The notes: a model not told the origin generated them from the sequence alone. 64,000 bases of DNA from SZUA-36 sp963759155 (GCA_963759155.1 CAVWXX010000015.1:248001-312000); one strand, 5' to 3'; shown: positions 8,265 through 17,048, counted from the stretch's first letter. Made by a program: numbers and translations.

Positions 8265-11200
8265 TGCGTTCATCAAATTCCTCCAATGGCTATGCCGAGC
8301 TGGTCTGCGCCAGCAACTTCACCTTCCTCAACGGTGCCTCACACCCGCAGGAACTGGTCGCGCGTGCTGCTGAGCTGGGTTACGACGCCATTGCATTGAC
8401 GGACGAATGCTCGCTGGCCGGTATCGTGCGCGCCTTTGAAGAAAGCCGCCGCTGCAAGAGGAACGGGCTCGACATCAAGCTGATATGCGGCAGCCTGTTC
8501 AGGCTGGAAAACGGTTCACGGCTGGTACTGCTGGCCGAAGACAGTACCGCTTATGCGCAACTGTGCACGCTGATTACACGTGGACGGCGTAATGCACCCA
8601 AGGGCCGTTATGAATTACCGGATAAAGCCTTTGAGAAGAACCTCGGCCACTGCCTGGCCCTGTGGCTGCCGGAATCCCGGACCCACGAATCAGAAACAGA
8701 CGGATCAGAGGCCGACCGGCTAACGGCACACTGGGTGGCCTCGCATTTTCCTGGGCGCAGTTGGCTGGCAATCGCCCTCTGCCTTGGCTTTGACGATGTA
8801 TCACGGCTGGCACGACTGGTTGACACGGCAGAAGCTGCAGGCTTGCCGGTAACGGCCTGTGGTGATGTGCAAATGCATAGTCGCTCACGGCGTATGCTGC
8901 ACGATGTACTGGCCGCTATCCGGCATGGCTGCACACTGCCGGAACTGGGTTACCGTGCCCTGCCCTGCGGTGAACGGCATCTGCGCAGCCGGAATCACCT
9001 GGCCACCCTGTATCGTCATGAACTACTGGATGAGTCGGTACGCATCGCCCAACGCTGTCACTTCAGCCTGGATCAATTACGCTATCGCTACCCGCGTGAA
9101 GTGGTACCCGAGGGCATGAGCAGCGCGGCCCATTTGCGTGACCTGACAGAAGCGGGTATCCGGCAGCGCTGGCCGGATGGCATCAATGCAGAATTGCGGC
9201 AACAGATCGAGCACGAACTGCGCCTGATCTCAGACATGCGCTACGAGTCCTACTTTCTGACGGTACACGATATTGTCCAGTTTGCCCGTAGCCAGGACAT
9301 CCTCTGCCAGGGGCGTGGCTCTGCGGCCAACTCTGCGGTCTGTTACTGCCTGGGTATCACCGAAGTCGACCCGGCACGGATGAATATGCTGTTCGAACGC
9401 TTTATCTCCCGCGAACGTGATGAACCACCCGATATTGACGTTGATTTCGAACACGAACGCCGTGAGGAGGTCATCCAGTATATCTACCGGAAGTACGGCC
9501 GTGAACGGGCGGCACTGGCAGCCACCGTCATCAGCTACCGGCCACGCAGTGCCATCCGCGATGTGGGAAAAGCACTGGGCTTCAGCCCCGGTCAGGTCGA
9601 CCAACTGGCCCGCAATATGTCATGGTGGGATGAACCGGCGCGCTTTACCCAACGGCTTACCGAACAGGGTTTTGCGGCAAATAACCTGAAAGTCCGGCAA
9701 CTACTGCACCTGGTGCAGAATCTGATCGGTTTCCCCCGGCACCTTTCTCAGCACGTGGGTGGTTTCGTCATTTCTGAAAACACGCTGGCCTCACTGGTAC
9801 CCGTCGAAAATGCCTCGATGGCAGACCGCACCGTCATACAGTGGGACAAGGACGACCTCGAAACCCTCGGCCTGCTCAAAGTGGACTGCCTTGCACTGGG
9901 TATGCTGACGGCTATTCACCGATGCCTGGACCTGGTAAATGATTTTCACAACACCGACATGGGACTTGCCGATGTACCGGCCGAAGACCCTGCAACCTAC
10001 GGCATGATCCAGCAAGCCGACACCATCGGTGTCTTCCAGATCGAATCACGCGCACAAATGGCCATGCTGCCACGTTTAAAGCCCGCCTGTTTCTATGACC
10101 TGGTCATCGAGGTGGCCATCGTCCGGCCCGGCCCCATACAGGGTAATATGGTTCACCCCTACCTGCAGCGGCGTCGCGGTCTGGAACCGGTTGCATATCC
10201 CTCAGACGCCCTGCGTAAGGTGCTGGAGCGCACACTGGGGGTACCGATCTTCCAGGAACAGGTCATGCAGATCGCCATGGTCGCGGCCGGTTTCAGCGGC
10301 TCGGAAGCGGATGCCTTGCGTCGCTCAATGGCTGCGTGGGCACGCCGTGGCGGGATGGAACACATGCGCACACGTTTGATCAGCGGCATGCTGGAACGGG
10401 GTTACCAGCAAAGCTTTGCGGAGCAAATATTTGATCAGATCAAGGGTTTCGGAGAATACGGTTTTCCGGAATCACATGCCGCCAGTTTCGCCTTGCTGGT
10501 TTACGTATCCGCATGGTTAAAACACCACCATCCTGCAGCTTTCACCTGCGCCCTGCTGAACTCACAACCCATGGGGTTTTACCAGCCCTCTCAACTGGTA
10601 CAGGACGCCCGCCGGCATGGCGTCACAGTCTTGCCGGCGGATATCCGTTACAGCAATTGGGATTGTGCACTTGAGCGCAGCACAGATGAGACTGACAAAA
10701 AATGTAGCCCTGTTCTGCGTCTTGGCCTGCGTCTGATCAAGGGGCTCGGGCAACAAGCCGCCAACAACATTACCAGCGCCCGCAGCAACATGCCTTTTAC
10801 CGGTGTACAGGACCTTTGCACCCGTGCCCGGTTAAACCGGCGCGAACTGGCCGCACTGGCAGAAGCCGCCGCACTAAAGGGAATTGCAGGCCACCGCCAT
10901 CGTGCCCGCTGGGAAGTCGCGGCAGTAGAAAAACAACCCGCCGACCTGCTCCAGGGCATCACCCGTCAGGATGATGCCACCGCCATCCGGCCTGCTTCGG
11001 AAACGGACGACCTGCGAGCAGATTATGCCGCCACCGGCCTGACCCTGGGACGCCACCCCGTGGCATTGATACGTAAACTGTTACGCCAGCGCAGGGTCAG
11101 AACAGCACAACAGTTACTGAAACTGAAACACGGCAGCCACGCACGCGCCTGCGGCCTGATCACCATGCGACAACGCCCCATGACCGCCAATGGCACCATC

Positions 11201-11416
11201 TTCCTGACACTGGAAGATGAAACCGGCTACGTCAACGTGGTGGTATGGCAGCGCCTATGGGAACGCCAACGCAGCATCATACTGAACTCTTCACTGATCG
11301 CCGTGGATGGCATCATGGAAAGCGACGGCGAGGTCTATCACCTGATTGCCCGGCAATTGCATGATTTTGATGAACTCGCAAAAGGATTGAAAACACGTTC
11401 GCGGGATTTTTGTTGA
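8264..11416 (+). CDS. dnaE2: Error-prone DNA polymerase DnaE2 (ImuC)
   Basis: A 1050-residue C-family polymerase used for SOS translesion synthesis. Seen: an N-terminal PHP domain starting YAELVCASNFTFLNGASHP, the catalytic carboxylates in PPDIDVDFEHERREEV, a third acidic motif KVDCLALGML, GQGRGSAANSAVCYCLGIT-type palm motifs, helix-hairpin-helix (GLRLIKGLGQQAA) and an OB-fold near the end. The DnaE2 length and NGASHPQEL start separate it from housekeeping DnaE (~1160 residues). No usable Shine-Dalgarno precedes the ATG at 8264 because a LexA box abuts it, so the mRNA may be leaderless; an in-frame start at 8195 is possible but lies before the promoter. The usual partners imuA and imuB are not adjacent. 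Confidence 0.94.
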   Translation: MRSSNSSNGYAELVCASNFTFLNGASHPQELVARAAELGYDAIALTDECSLAGIVRAFEESRRCKRNGLDIKLICGSLFRLENGSRLVLLAEDSTAYAQLCTLITRGRRNAPKGRYELPDKAFEKNLGHCLALWLPESRTHESETDGSEADRLTAHWVASHFPGRSWLAIALCLGFDDVSRLARLVDTAEAAGLPVTACGDVQMHSRSRRMLHDVLAAIRHGCTLPELGYRALPCGERHLRSRNHLATLYRHELLDESVRIAQRCHFSLDQLRYRYPREVVPEGMSSAAHLRDLTEAGIRQRWPDGINAELRQQIEHELRLISDMRYESYFLTVHDIVQFARSQDILCQGRGSAANSAVCYCLGITEVDPARMNMLFERFISRERDEPPDIDVDFEHERREEVIQYIYRKYGRERAALAATVISYRPRSAIRDVGKALGFSPGQVDQLARNMSWWDEPARFTQRLTEQGFAANNLKVRQLLHLVQNLIGFPRHLSQHVGGFVISENTLASLVPVENASMADRTVIQWDKDDLETLGLLKVDCLALGMLTAIHRCLDLVNDFHNTDMGLADVPAEDPATYGMIQQADTIGVFQIESRAQMAMLPRLKPACFYDLVIEVAIVRPGPIQGNMVHPYLQRRRGLEPVAYPSDALRKVLERTLGVPIFQEQVMQIAMVAAGFSGSEADALRRSMAAWARRGGMEHMRTRLISGMLERGYQQSFAEQIFDQIKGFGEYGFPESHAASFALLVYVSAWLKHHHPAAFTCALLNSQPMGFYQPSQLVQDARRHGVTVLPADIRYSNWDCALERSTDETDKKCSPVLRLGLRLIKGLGQQAANNITSARSNMPFTGVQDLCTRARLNRRELAALAEAAALKGIAGHRHRARWEVAAVEKQPADLLQGITRQDDATAIRPASETDDLRADYAATGLTLGRHPVALIRKLLRQRRVRTAQQLLKLKHGSHARACGLITMRQRPMTANGTIFLTLEDETGYVNVVVWQRLWERQRSIILNSSLIAVDGIMESDGEVYHLIARQLHDFDELAKGLKTRSRDFC

Positions 11417-11448
11417 TGGCAGGACAATCCATACCTGGACTGCTGATA

Positions 11449-11467
11449 CCTCATTTGATAAATGAGG
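11449..11467. other. Small perfect hairpin after dnaE2
   Basis: CCTCATTT and AAATGAGG form an 8-bp stem with a 3-nt loop about 33 bp after the dnaE2 stop. There is no T tract, so it is a weak terminator candidate at best. The stretch from here to 11525 holds no gene. Confidence 0.5.
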
Positions 11468-11577
11468 CGCGCTGGGATGTTTGTTGACTTTAAAACAAGT
11501 CCCGTGCCCAGACCAGTCTACTGAGTGATTCTGGAGGCTTGCTTACTAAATATCTGCACGGATGGGGGCGCTGGGAT

Positions 11578-11667
11578 GTGTATAGTCTTCCCAGGACTCG
11601 CTCAAGTACATCCATGTAGCGCTCGGTTCGCGACTCCTGTCCTCACGGTCCTGGTAAGACAATACAC
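11578..11667. repeat. Hairpin A1 of the dispersed repeat
   Basis: Arms 11578-11597 and 11648-11667 are complementary at 18 of 20 positions and enclose a 50-nt loop. The loop contains ACATCCATGT and CGACTCCTGTC, also found in hairpin B1 and, reverse-complemented, in A2 and B2. Confidence 0.85.
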
Positions 11668-11815
11668 ACCCCAGCTCAACATCAAACGACGTGCATCTTT
11701 TAGAGGATTAATAGTCCAAACATTCGCAAAAGCGTGAGACTTATCAGGTTCAGAACCACCCCTCTGCTACCTGCCAGAAACCATTGACCCCTGCATTCGC
11801 ACAAAGCCGAGGAGG

Positions 11816-11909
11816 TGCAGTAGCTTACTTCCAGGACCTTCAGAGACAGGGAGTCGAGCCAGAGCCCACAGGGATGTGCTCGCAGCGTGTCCTGGAATAA
11901 GCTACTGCA
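11816..11909. repeat. Hairpin A2 of the dispersed repeat
   Basis: Arms 11816-11837 and 11889-11909 pair over 21 bp with a single bulged base and enclose a 51-nt loop. The loop is the reverse complement, with divergence, of the A1 loop, so the element holds two inverted copies of one hairpin unit. Confidence 0.85.
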
Positions 11910-12039
11910 TAGCCTTGGCTTCCCCAATGATCAATGGTTTTCAACCTGTGAGTCCAAAAGTAAGCCACCGCATAGCCTCGGTTTTCCCACTCATCAATTG
12001 TGACTGGAATCACCCCTAGGTCAATGGTATTTTGCGCCA

Positions 12040-12770
12040 ATGAAAAACAACAACAAAACCACGATGATCCCACGCCCCGAGCGCGGCATCCTCCGTCACG
12101 CGCCGTGGCAATACGGTAAATCTGAGCAGAATGCATCATTGAATCTCTATGGCCCACGCACCGGCCCGGTCGATATCCTGCTGATTGCAGCCATGCATGG
12201 CGATGAGAATGAAACCACGGTGGTTCTTTCCGAGGCCCTGCGTCGTATACCGGTGGGTAGCATCAAGAACCCGGTCATTCTAAGCACCAATCCGGACGGT
12301 GCCGTGCAAGGTACACGCAGTAATGCTCGTGGTGTCGATCTGAACCGCAACTGGCCAACGGCCAACTGGTCACCAGATCCCGTGTTTCATAAGGATCATG
12401 GTGGAACAGTACAGGATATCGGCTTGAGTCCGGGTACGGCTCCCGGGTCGGAGGCGGAAACGCAAGCATTGCAGAGTCTTGTAGAAATATTGCAACCGCG
12501 AACGGTGATTTCACTTCATGCACCGCTGGCCTGCGTTGAGGACCCCCAGGCAACGCCGCTGGCCCATTGGATCGCGAAGCGGGTAACCTGCCCCTGGTGC
12601 CGGATGTGGGTTACGCCACGCCGGGTTCTTTTGGAACCTGGTCAGCCGAACAGGACATCAACATTATCACCTGGGAATTGCCTTCCGAACCCCTCTCCGA
12701 CATGATCGCCTCCCATACACCGGTCCTTTTTGAGCTAATAACAGGCGACTACGAATCAGGGCTGGATTGA
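12040..12770 (+). pseudogene. mpaA: Murein peptide amidase A (MpaA)-like, frameshifted
   Basis: MpaA is a zinc carboxypeptidase that cleaves gamma-D-Glu-meso-diaminopimelate in recycled murein peptides. Seen: AAMHGDENETT (first zinc ligands), STNPDGAVQGTRSNARGVD, LNRNWPTANW, PGSEAETQAL and SLHAPLACVEDP (third ligand). Near 12574 the frame breaks: the conserved continuation NLPLVPDVGYATPGSFGTWS is in another frame and ends at 12770. Alignment from memory to E. coli MpaA is restored by one base missing after ATCGC. No slippery sequence is evident, so this is a real inactivating deletion or a sequence error. The start may be 12040 or 12064; neither has a clear Shine-Dalgarno. It ends 1 nt before the racemase-like gene. 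Confidence 0.85.
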
Positions 12771-12771
12771 A

Positions 12772-13659
12772 TTGAGGATCGGGATTACAGATTCCGGTGT
12801 CGGTGGTCTTTCAGTTTGCGCAGAACTGGAAGCCAGGCTGCGCCGGTCGCCTGTTAAAGAAGACATCGAGATCATTTATCTGAATGCAGCGATCGAAGAT
12901 GACTATTCCTACAACTCCATGCCGGACCGTCGGACCAAGTTACAGGCATTTGACCGCTTTTTAAATAGCGTCCACGAGAAATACCAACCGGACCTGCTGT
13001 TCATTGCCTGCAATACGCTCAGCGTTCTATACCAGGATAGTTATTTCGATCATCACAGGCACAAGTCCATCAAGGGAATCGTCAAGTCCGGGTACCGCGA
13101 AATGCTGTCTGTATTTGAAAATGAAAATGACGTTTCCTTTATCGTATTTGCGACACCCACTACCATCGAAGAAGATGTTTATGGTAATGCACTGCGTGAA
13201 AACGGCGTTCCCGCGAGCCAGGTCGTCGCTCAAGCCTGCCCCGGTCTTCCGGATGCGATTTCCAATGATGGCAGTGGATTGCGTGCCGGTAAACTGCTGA
13301 ATATGTTTGTGCCCGAAGCACTGGCGCAGTTTGACCAGGTCCCGCAAAACCTGACAGCATTCCTCGGTTGCACACACTATGGCTACCAGGCAGGTCTGTT
13401 TGAGAGCGCTTTACGTGTGCTCGTACCTGGTGCAAGGGTCATAAACCCCAACCAGGGCTCCGTAGATACAATACTTTCCAGTTTTGATACTGAACCGGGG
13501 GGTGGCAGGCTGACGATCGAGTTCATCACCCGTTATGTCATACCGGAAGTCGTGATCGAATCGCTGTCCGTTTACATCGGCAAACAGGCCCCGGATACTT
13601 TTTCTGCGTTGAAAAACTTTACCCATTTACCCGAGTTATGTGGGGATCTGCCGCGATAA
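12772..13659 (+). CDS. Glutamate racemase-like protein (Asp/Glu racemase superfamily)
   Basis: A 295-residue relative of MurI, which interconverts L- and D-glutamate. Both catalytic cysteines are present, C80 in ACNTLS and C200 in GCTHYG, and the N-terminus has DSGVGGLS. The length and the sequence between motifs differ from typical MurI (~265 residues), so it may be a specialised paralogue rather than the essential enzyme. The start is a TTG 1 nt after the mpaA stop; no better start is visible. Coupling to mpaA suggests a job in murein-peptide recycling, for example handling released D-glutamate. That role is inferred from context. Confidence 0.72.
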   Translation: MRIGITDSGVGGLSVCAELEARLRRSPVKEDIEIIYLNAAIEDDYSYNSMPDRRTKLQAFDRFLNSVHEKYQPDLLFIACNTLSVLYQDSYFDHHRHKSIKGIVKSGYREMLSVFENENDVSFIVFATPTTIEEDVYGNALRENGVPASQVVAQACPGLPDAISNDGSGLRAGKLLNMFVPEALAQFDQVPQNLTAFLGCTHYGYQAGLFESALRVLVPGARVINPNQGSVDTILSSFDTEPGGGRLTIEFITRYVIPEVVIESLSVYIGKQAPDTFSALKNFTHLPELCGDLPR

Positions 13660-13693
13660 ATCAGGCAATATCCTCATGTTGTTGCAGTGATAA

Positions 13694-13723
13694 TTGGTTT
13701 ACATAGTATTCTGTGGGTATAAT
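13694..13723 (+). promoter_or_regulatory. Sigma-70-type promoter of the cytochrome pair
   Basis: TTGGTT, an 18-nt spacer and a perfect TATAAT at 13718-13723 lie about 38 bp before the first cytochrome ATG. Confidence 0.6.
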
Positions 13724-13761
13724 CGCCCGCTATTGTTAAACACCTATTGTGGTAACTCTTT

Positions 13762-14094
13762 ATGCATATTAAAAAAATTCTGCTCACTTTGTCGCTATGC
13801 CTGGTATCAATCAATGCCTTAGCGGCCGGCGACTACGCGGCAGGTAAAATAAAAGCCTACACTTGTACAGGTTGTCACGGGATCGTCAATTATAAAAACA
13901 CTTACCCGACTTATCACGTTCCCCGCATTGGTGGACAAAATCTGGAATACATTGTTATCGCTTTAAAAGGTTTCAAATCGGGGGAGCGCGTGCATAGCAC
14001 CATGAACCTGCAGGCTGAAGCCCTTTCAGAGCAGGATATCGAAGATATAGCCGTTTATCTTGCAGCACAAACGACTGGTCAGGATGCTGAATAA
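13762..14094 (+). CDS. Periplasmic cytochrome c (c553-like, class I)
   Basis: A 110-residue monohaem cytochrome. The signal peptide is visible (MHIKKILLTLSLCLV..., cleavage near ALA-AGD), followed by the haem site CTGCH at C35-C38-H39. PRIGGQNLEYI is the usual central segment and the Met in HSTMNLQAE is the likely distal ligand. It would carry electrons in the periplasm; the partner is unknown. It sits 1 nt before a second, related cytochrome, so the pair probably arose by duplication and is cotranscribed. Confidence 0.88.
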   Translation: MHIKKILLTLSLCLVSINALAAGDYAAGKIKAYTCTGCHGIVNYKNTYPTYHVPRIGGQNLEYIVIALKGFKSGERVHSTMNLQAEALSEQDIEDIAVYLAAQTTGQDAE

Positions 14095-14095
14095 A

Positions 14096-14428
14096 ATGAA
14101 AAAAATCCAAACTAAAATCGCAGTTGTCCTGCTGTCATTGATTCCAGCTATCGCGTTCTCAGCCGGCAATGCCGCAGCGGGAAAAAGCAAATCAGCGGTG
14201 TGCCATGCCTGTCATGGCCCAACCGGACAGGCTGTGCTGCCAATTTATCCCAACCTGGGTGGGCAGCATCAGGACTATCTGATCAAGACACTTCGGGAGT
14301 TTCGTGACGGAACCCGTCAAAATGCCATCATGAGTGGTTTTGCGGCCAATCTAAGTGATTCCGACATTGAAGACATTGCTGCATGGTATGCAAGTCAGGA
14401 TGGCCTCACTGAAATCAGAGACAAGTAA
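14096..14428 (+). CDS. Periplasmic cytochrome c (c553-like, class I)
   Basis: A 110-residue monohaem cytochrome with signal peptide MKKIQTKIAVVLLSL... and haem motif CHACH at C36-C39-H40. YPNLGGQHQDYL and the probable Met ligand in IMSGFAANLSD are typical of c5/c553 cytochromes. The start at 14096 is chosen because it gives a normal signal peptide; in-frame ATGs at 14084 and 14060 would overlap the previous gene. The stop is followed by a terminator, closing the two-gene unit. Confidence 0.88.
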   Translation: MKKIQTKIAVVLLSLIPAIAFSAGNAAAGKSKSAVCHACHGPTGQAVLPIYPNLGGQHQDYLIKTLREFRDGTRQNAIMSGFAANLSDSDIEDIAAWYASQDGLTEIRDK

Positions 14429-14441
14429 ACAACAAACCTTG

Positions 14442-14471
14442 ATCAGGGCATCGTCTATATGCCCTGATTTT
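14442..14471 (+). terminator. Rho-independent terminator after the cytochrome pair
   Basis: A 10-bp perfect stem (ATCAGGGCAT/ATGCCCTGAT) with a 7-nt loop is followed by TTTT. It lies between convergent cytochrome and nfuA genes and may also slow minus-strand transcription. Confidence 0.8.
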
Positions 14472-14490
14472 AAGACGCCGGATTTTCAGA

Positions 14491-15072
14491 TTATTTATAG
14501 TACGGGTTACTGCCAGTCGCATGATCGGTAGCGTCAACGACCGCCTTGATCTCGGGAAAGTATTCTTTCAGAGTTTTTTCGATACCATCCTGCAAGGTCA
14601 CATTGACCATGCCACAACCGTGACAACCACCGCCAAAGCGCAATACCACTTCATTTTCAGGGGTGATCTGCTCCAGTGTCACCTGGCCGCCATGAGATGC
14701 CAGACCAGGGTTAATTTCCGATTGCAGAACCCATGAGACCTTGGCTTCGAGGCTATCAGAATCATCCGGCTTGTCACCTTTGATACCAGGCGCCTTGATC
14801 GTCAACTGACCACCGGCGTCGGTTTTTTCAAAATCAATTTTAGCCGCTTCCAGCCATTGCTCACTACCTTCCGCAACATACAGGTTGAACCCGTCATACT
14901 TCAATTCGATCTCTTTTTCCCCGGATTGACCCGGGACATGGAACTGCAGGTCACAAGAAGCAATCGGTGTTCCCGGGTTGAGCACGGTCAGCTGAAGACC
15001 GACGTCATCCATTTCCTGCTGTGCAATCAGTCTTCCAAAATATTCCTGCGCGCTTTGTGTAATCTCAATCAT
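14491..15072 (-). CDS. nfuA: Fe-S biogenesis protein NfuA
   Basis: NfuA is a carrier that receives [4Fe-4S] clusters and passes them to targets, and helps under oxidative stress. The 193 residues match the family. The N-terminal part is the degenerate A-type scaffold domain (ITQSAQEYFGRLIAQQ), lacking its cysteines as usual. The C-terminal Nfu domain has the cluster-binding pair C150 and C153 in FGGGCHGCGM. It lies 24 bp after the esterase gene and probably belongs to that transcript. Confidence 0.95.
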   Translation of the reverse strand: MIEITQSAQEYFGRLIAQQEMDDVGLQLTVLNPGTPIASCDLQFHVPGQSGEKEIELKYDGFNLYVAEGSEQWLEAAKIDFEKTDAGGQLTIKAPGIKGDKPDDSDSLEAKVSWVLQSEINPGLASHGGQVTLEQITPENEVVLRFGGGCHGCGMVNVTLQDGIEKTLKEYFPEIKAVVDATDHATGSNPYYK

Positions 15073-15096
15073 TTAAAATTCCAATTTTCAACAATG

Positions 15097-16152
15097 TCAT
15101 CTATCAACAGGTTCACCGGCCTCACAGGCCGCATACAAGGCTTTTGCCAACATCGGCAATGAAATATCGAGACGCCAGTCCATACCTGAATGGGTGCCGT
15201 CGAATTCCTCAAAATGGTGTCCGATGCCGGACTTTTCAAGACGCCTGATAAAAGCACGTGTACCGTACTGGATGTTGTACTGATCACGACTACCGACATC
15301 GATATAGAGCATATGCAGCGAAGCGAGCTGCTCTGCATACGACTCAAGCAGGTTCAAAGGGTCGTGCGCCAGCCAGCGGTTCCAGCGGTTCATGTCCAGC
15401 TCACAGGTGTGCAGGTCGAACGGTAACTGGATCGCGGTTTCCTGACTATCACCGGGATCATAGCTTGCGGCCATGGCCAGTGTCATCAGCGTTGAATAGT
15501 CAGGTGAGCCCGGGTATTTGTTACGCCAGAACTTTTTCAGAAAGCGAATGTGATCACCATTGAAGGCTGAAAGTACTGCAGCCGCACGGGGAAACTCCGG
15601 CCGGTAAACCCATTCAAAACCGATGTCGCCGGCATGCGAGGCCAAACCGCCCCAGGTCTCCGGATAATACATTGCATGAACCAAAGCGCCGTAACCACCG
15701 GAAGATTTCCCAAAGGCACCACGGCCATCACGGTGCCCGACGACATTGACCTGGTTCGATAGAAACGGCACCAGTTCATCGACCACGTAATCGGCATATC
15801 GACCGACCGATGCTGAATTCACATATTGATTACCACCCAGCGAACTGTAGCAATCAGGCATGGGCACGACCACCGGCGGCATTTCACCACATCCAATCAG
15901 GCGATCCAGACGTTGTGGCAGATTTTCACCCTGGTTTTTCCAATTCAGGTGACCCGGACCAGCATTTGTGAAGGCGGCAAAATCCCAAAGCGCGGCATAG
16001 GCCCTGCCCGATTCGGAATAACCCGGTGGTAAATAGACATTGAAATCCCGCTCTGCGGGGTCCGACCAGATATTGTCTCTGAGTACCTCTGAGCGATGCC
16101 GGAAACAGACGACCTCACCCTGAGGCCAATTGTCCTGCGGTCTGACTTCCAT
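15097..16152 (-). CDS. Esterase-D-type alpha/beta hydrolase
   Basis: A 351-residue cytoplasmic hydrolase with no signal peptide. RDFNVYLPPGY and VVVPMPDCYSSLGGNQYVNS are typical of the putative-esterase (PF00756-like) family. The nucleophile serine lies in GKSSGGYGAL near residue 150, the acid in YIDVGSRDQYN and the histidine in FDGTHSGMDW. The substrate is unknown. Its ATG overlaps the galU stop by one base (TGATG), so it is coupled to the sugar-nucleotide genes and could act on an acylated glycan or precursor; this is only inferred from position. Confidence 0.82.
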   Translation of the reverse strand: MEVRPQDNWPQGEVVCFRHRSEVLRDNIWSDPAERDFNVYLPPGYSESGRAYAALWDFAAFTNAGPGHLNWKNQGENLPQRLDRLIGCGEMPPVVVPMPDCYSSLGGNQYVNSASVGRYADYVVDELVPFLSNQVNVVGHRDGRGAFGKSSGGYGALVHAMYYPETWGGLASHAGDIGFEWVYRPEFPRAAAVLSAFNGDHIRFLKKFWRNKYPGSPDYSTLMTLAMAASYDPGDSQETAIQLPFDLHTCELDMNRWNRWLAHDPLNLLESYAEQLASLHMLYIDVGSRDQYNIQYGTRAFIRRLEKSGIGHHFEEFDGTHSGMDWRLDISLPMLAKALYAACEAGEPVDR

Positions 16153-17042
16153 CAGCCTTGCAGATGTCTTAATGATTCGAAGTAATCCAGCATGTCACGA
16201 CGCAAGTCATCCCGCTCGAGTGCGTAATCTACCGTGGCCCGGATAAATCCGTGACGGCTACCGCAGTCATAACGCACACCTTCAAAGGCATGTGCCAGAA
16301 GTGGCTTTGTTTGCAACTGCCTGGCAATGGCATCCGTCAACTGAATTTCACCGCCAACCCCGGCCTGTACGGATTCCAGCAGTGAAAATATTTCTCCGGG
16401 TAGAATGTATCGACCCACCACACCCAGGTTGGATGGCGCATTTTCCGCCTTGGGTTTCTCTACAATCTGACGGATATAATTCCGCCCTGCCTCGTCCTTG
16501 TCTACTGACACCATACCATAGCGCTCGGTCATGGACGCGGGGATGGCTTCAACGCCAAGACTACCGGCACCGGTTGCATGGTATTCGTCCACCATCTGCT
16601 TCAGACAACCATTGCCCGGGCTGCGTATCAAATCATCCGCCAGTAATACGGCAAAGGGTTCACCACCCACCAGTTTTCTTGCACACCAGACGGCGTGCCC
16701 CAATCCCAGCGCTTTTTCCTGAATGACATACTGCATCGAAACATGGTCAGGGATGATGTCGTGTATACGTGCGCGCAGCTCATCCTTGCCCTGGGCCAAC
16801 AGTAACGATTCCAGGTCCGCATCAGGGTCGAAATGATCGAGAATAGCGCCCTTTTTATGGCTGGTTACAAAAATAATGGTATCGATACCCGCCTCGACGG
16901 CCTCATCAACGGCGTACTGGATCAGCGGTTTGTCGACGATCGGTAACATTTCTTTCGGAATAGATTTGGTGGCCGGCAGGAACCGCGTTCCAAGACCGGC
17001 AACGGGAAAGACAGCTTTCCTGATAGGTGGTAAATCAGTCAT
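16152..17042 (-). CDS. galU: UTP-glucose-1-phosphate uridylyltransferase GalU
   Basis: Makes UDP-glucose for LPS, capsule and osmolyte synthesis. The 296 residues carry the nucleotide-binding start FPVAGLGTRFLPATK, PKEMLPIVDKP, VQEKALGLGHAVW-type substrate loop (here IQEKALGLGHAV), LADDLI and GVVGRYILPGEIF. It lies 6 bp after the dehydratase gene and overlaps the esterase, within the glycan cluster. Confidence 0.96.
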   Translation of the reverse strand: MTDLPPIRKAVFPVAGLGTRFLPATKSIPKEMLPIVDKPLIQYAVDEAVEAGIDTIIFVTSHKKGAILDHFDPDADLESLLLAQGKDELRARIHDIIPDHVSMQYVIQEKALGLGHAVWCARKLVGGEPFAVLLADDLIRSPGNGCLKQMVDEYHATGAGSLGVEAIPASMTERYGMVSVDKDEAGRNYIRQIVEKPKAENAPSNLGVVGRYILPGEIFSLLESVQAGVGGEIQLTDAIARQLQTKPLLAHAFEGVRYDCGSRHGFIRATVDYALERDDLRRDMLDYFESLRHLQG

Positions 17043-17048
17043 GTTGAT

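Larger units (their letters stand above)
11525..11955. repeat. Dispersed structured repeat, copy A (two large hairpins)
   Basis: About 430 bp closely matching 42996-43493. Both copies begin at GTGATTCT and end at GTGAGTCC, share blocks such as CTGCACGGATGGGGGCGCTG and CAACATCAAACGACGTGCAT, and both contain two inverted repeats enclosing ~50-nt loops (11578-11667 and 11816-11909). The right part has partial sub-repeats built on GCATAGCCT..GGCTTCCCCAATGATCAATGG, with a decayed further unit reaching about 12030. Short ORFs inside are not conserved between copies, so it looks non-coding. It fills most of the 620-bp gap between dnaE2 and mpaA. It could be a MITE-like element or a structured RNA; the family is not recognised. 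Confidence 0.88.

Noticed and set aside
8195..11416. Housekeeping DNA polymerase III alpha (dnaE)
   Set aside because: The length, the N-terminal sequence and the LexA operator fit DnaE2; no accD/lpx-type dnaE neighbourhood is present.
11578..11667. Integron attC site
   Set aside because: The hairpin is about the right size, but there are no RYYYAAC/GTTRRRY core sites, no integrase and no cassette array.
11525..11927. Small open frames inside repeat copy A as genes
   Set aside because: They are not preserved in copy B, where indels and substitutions break them, while the hairpins are preserved.
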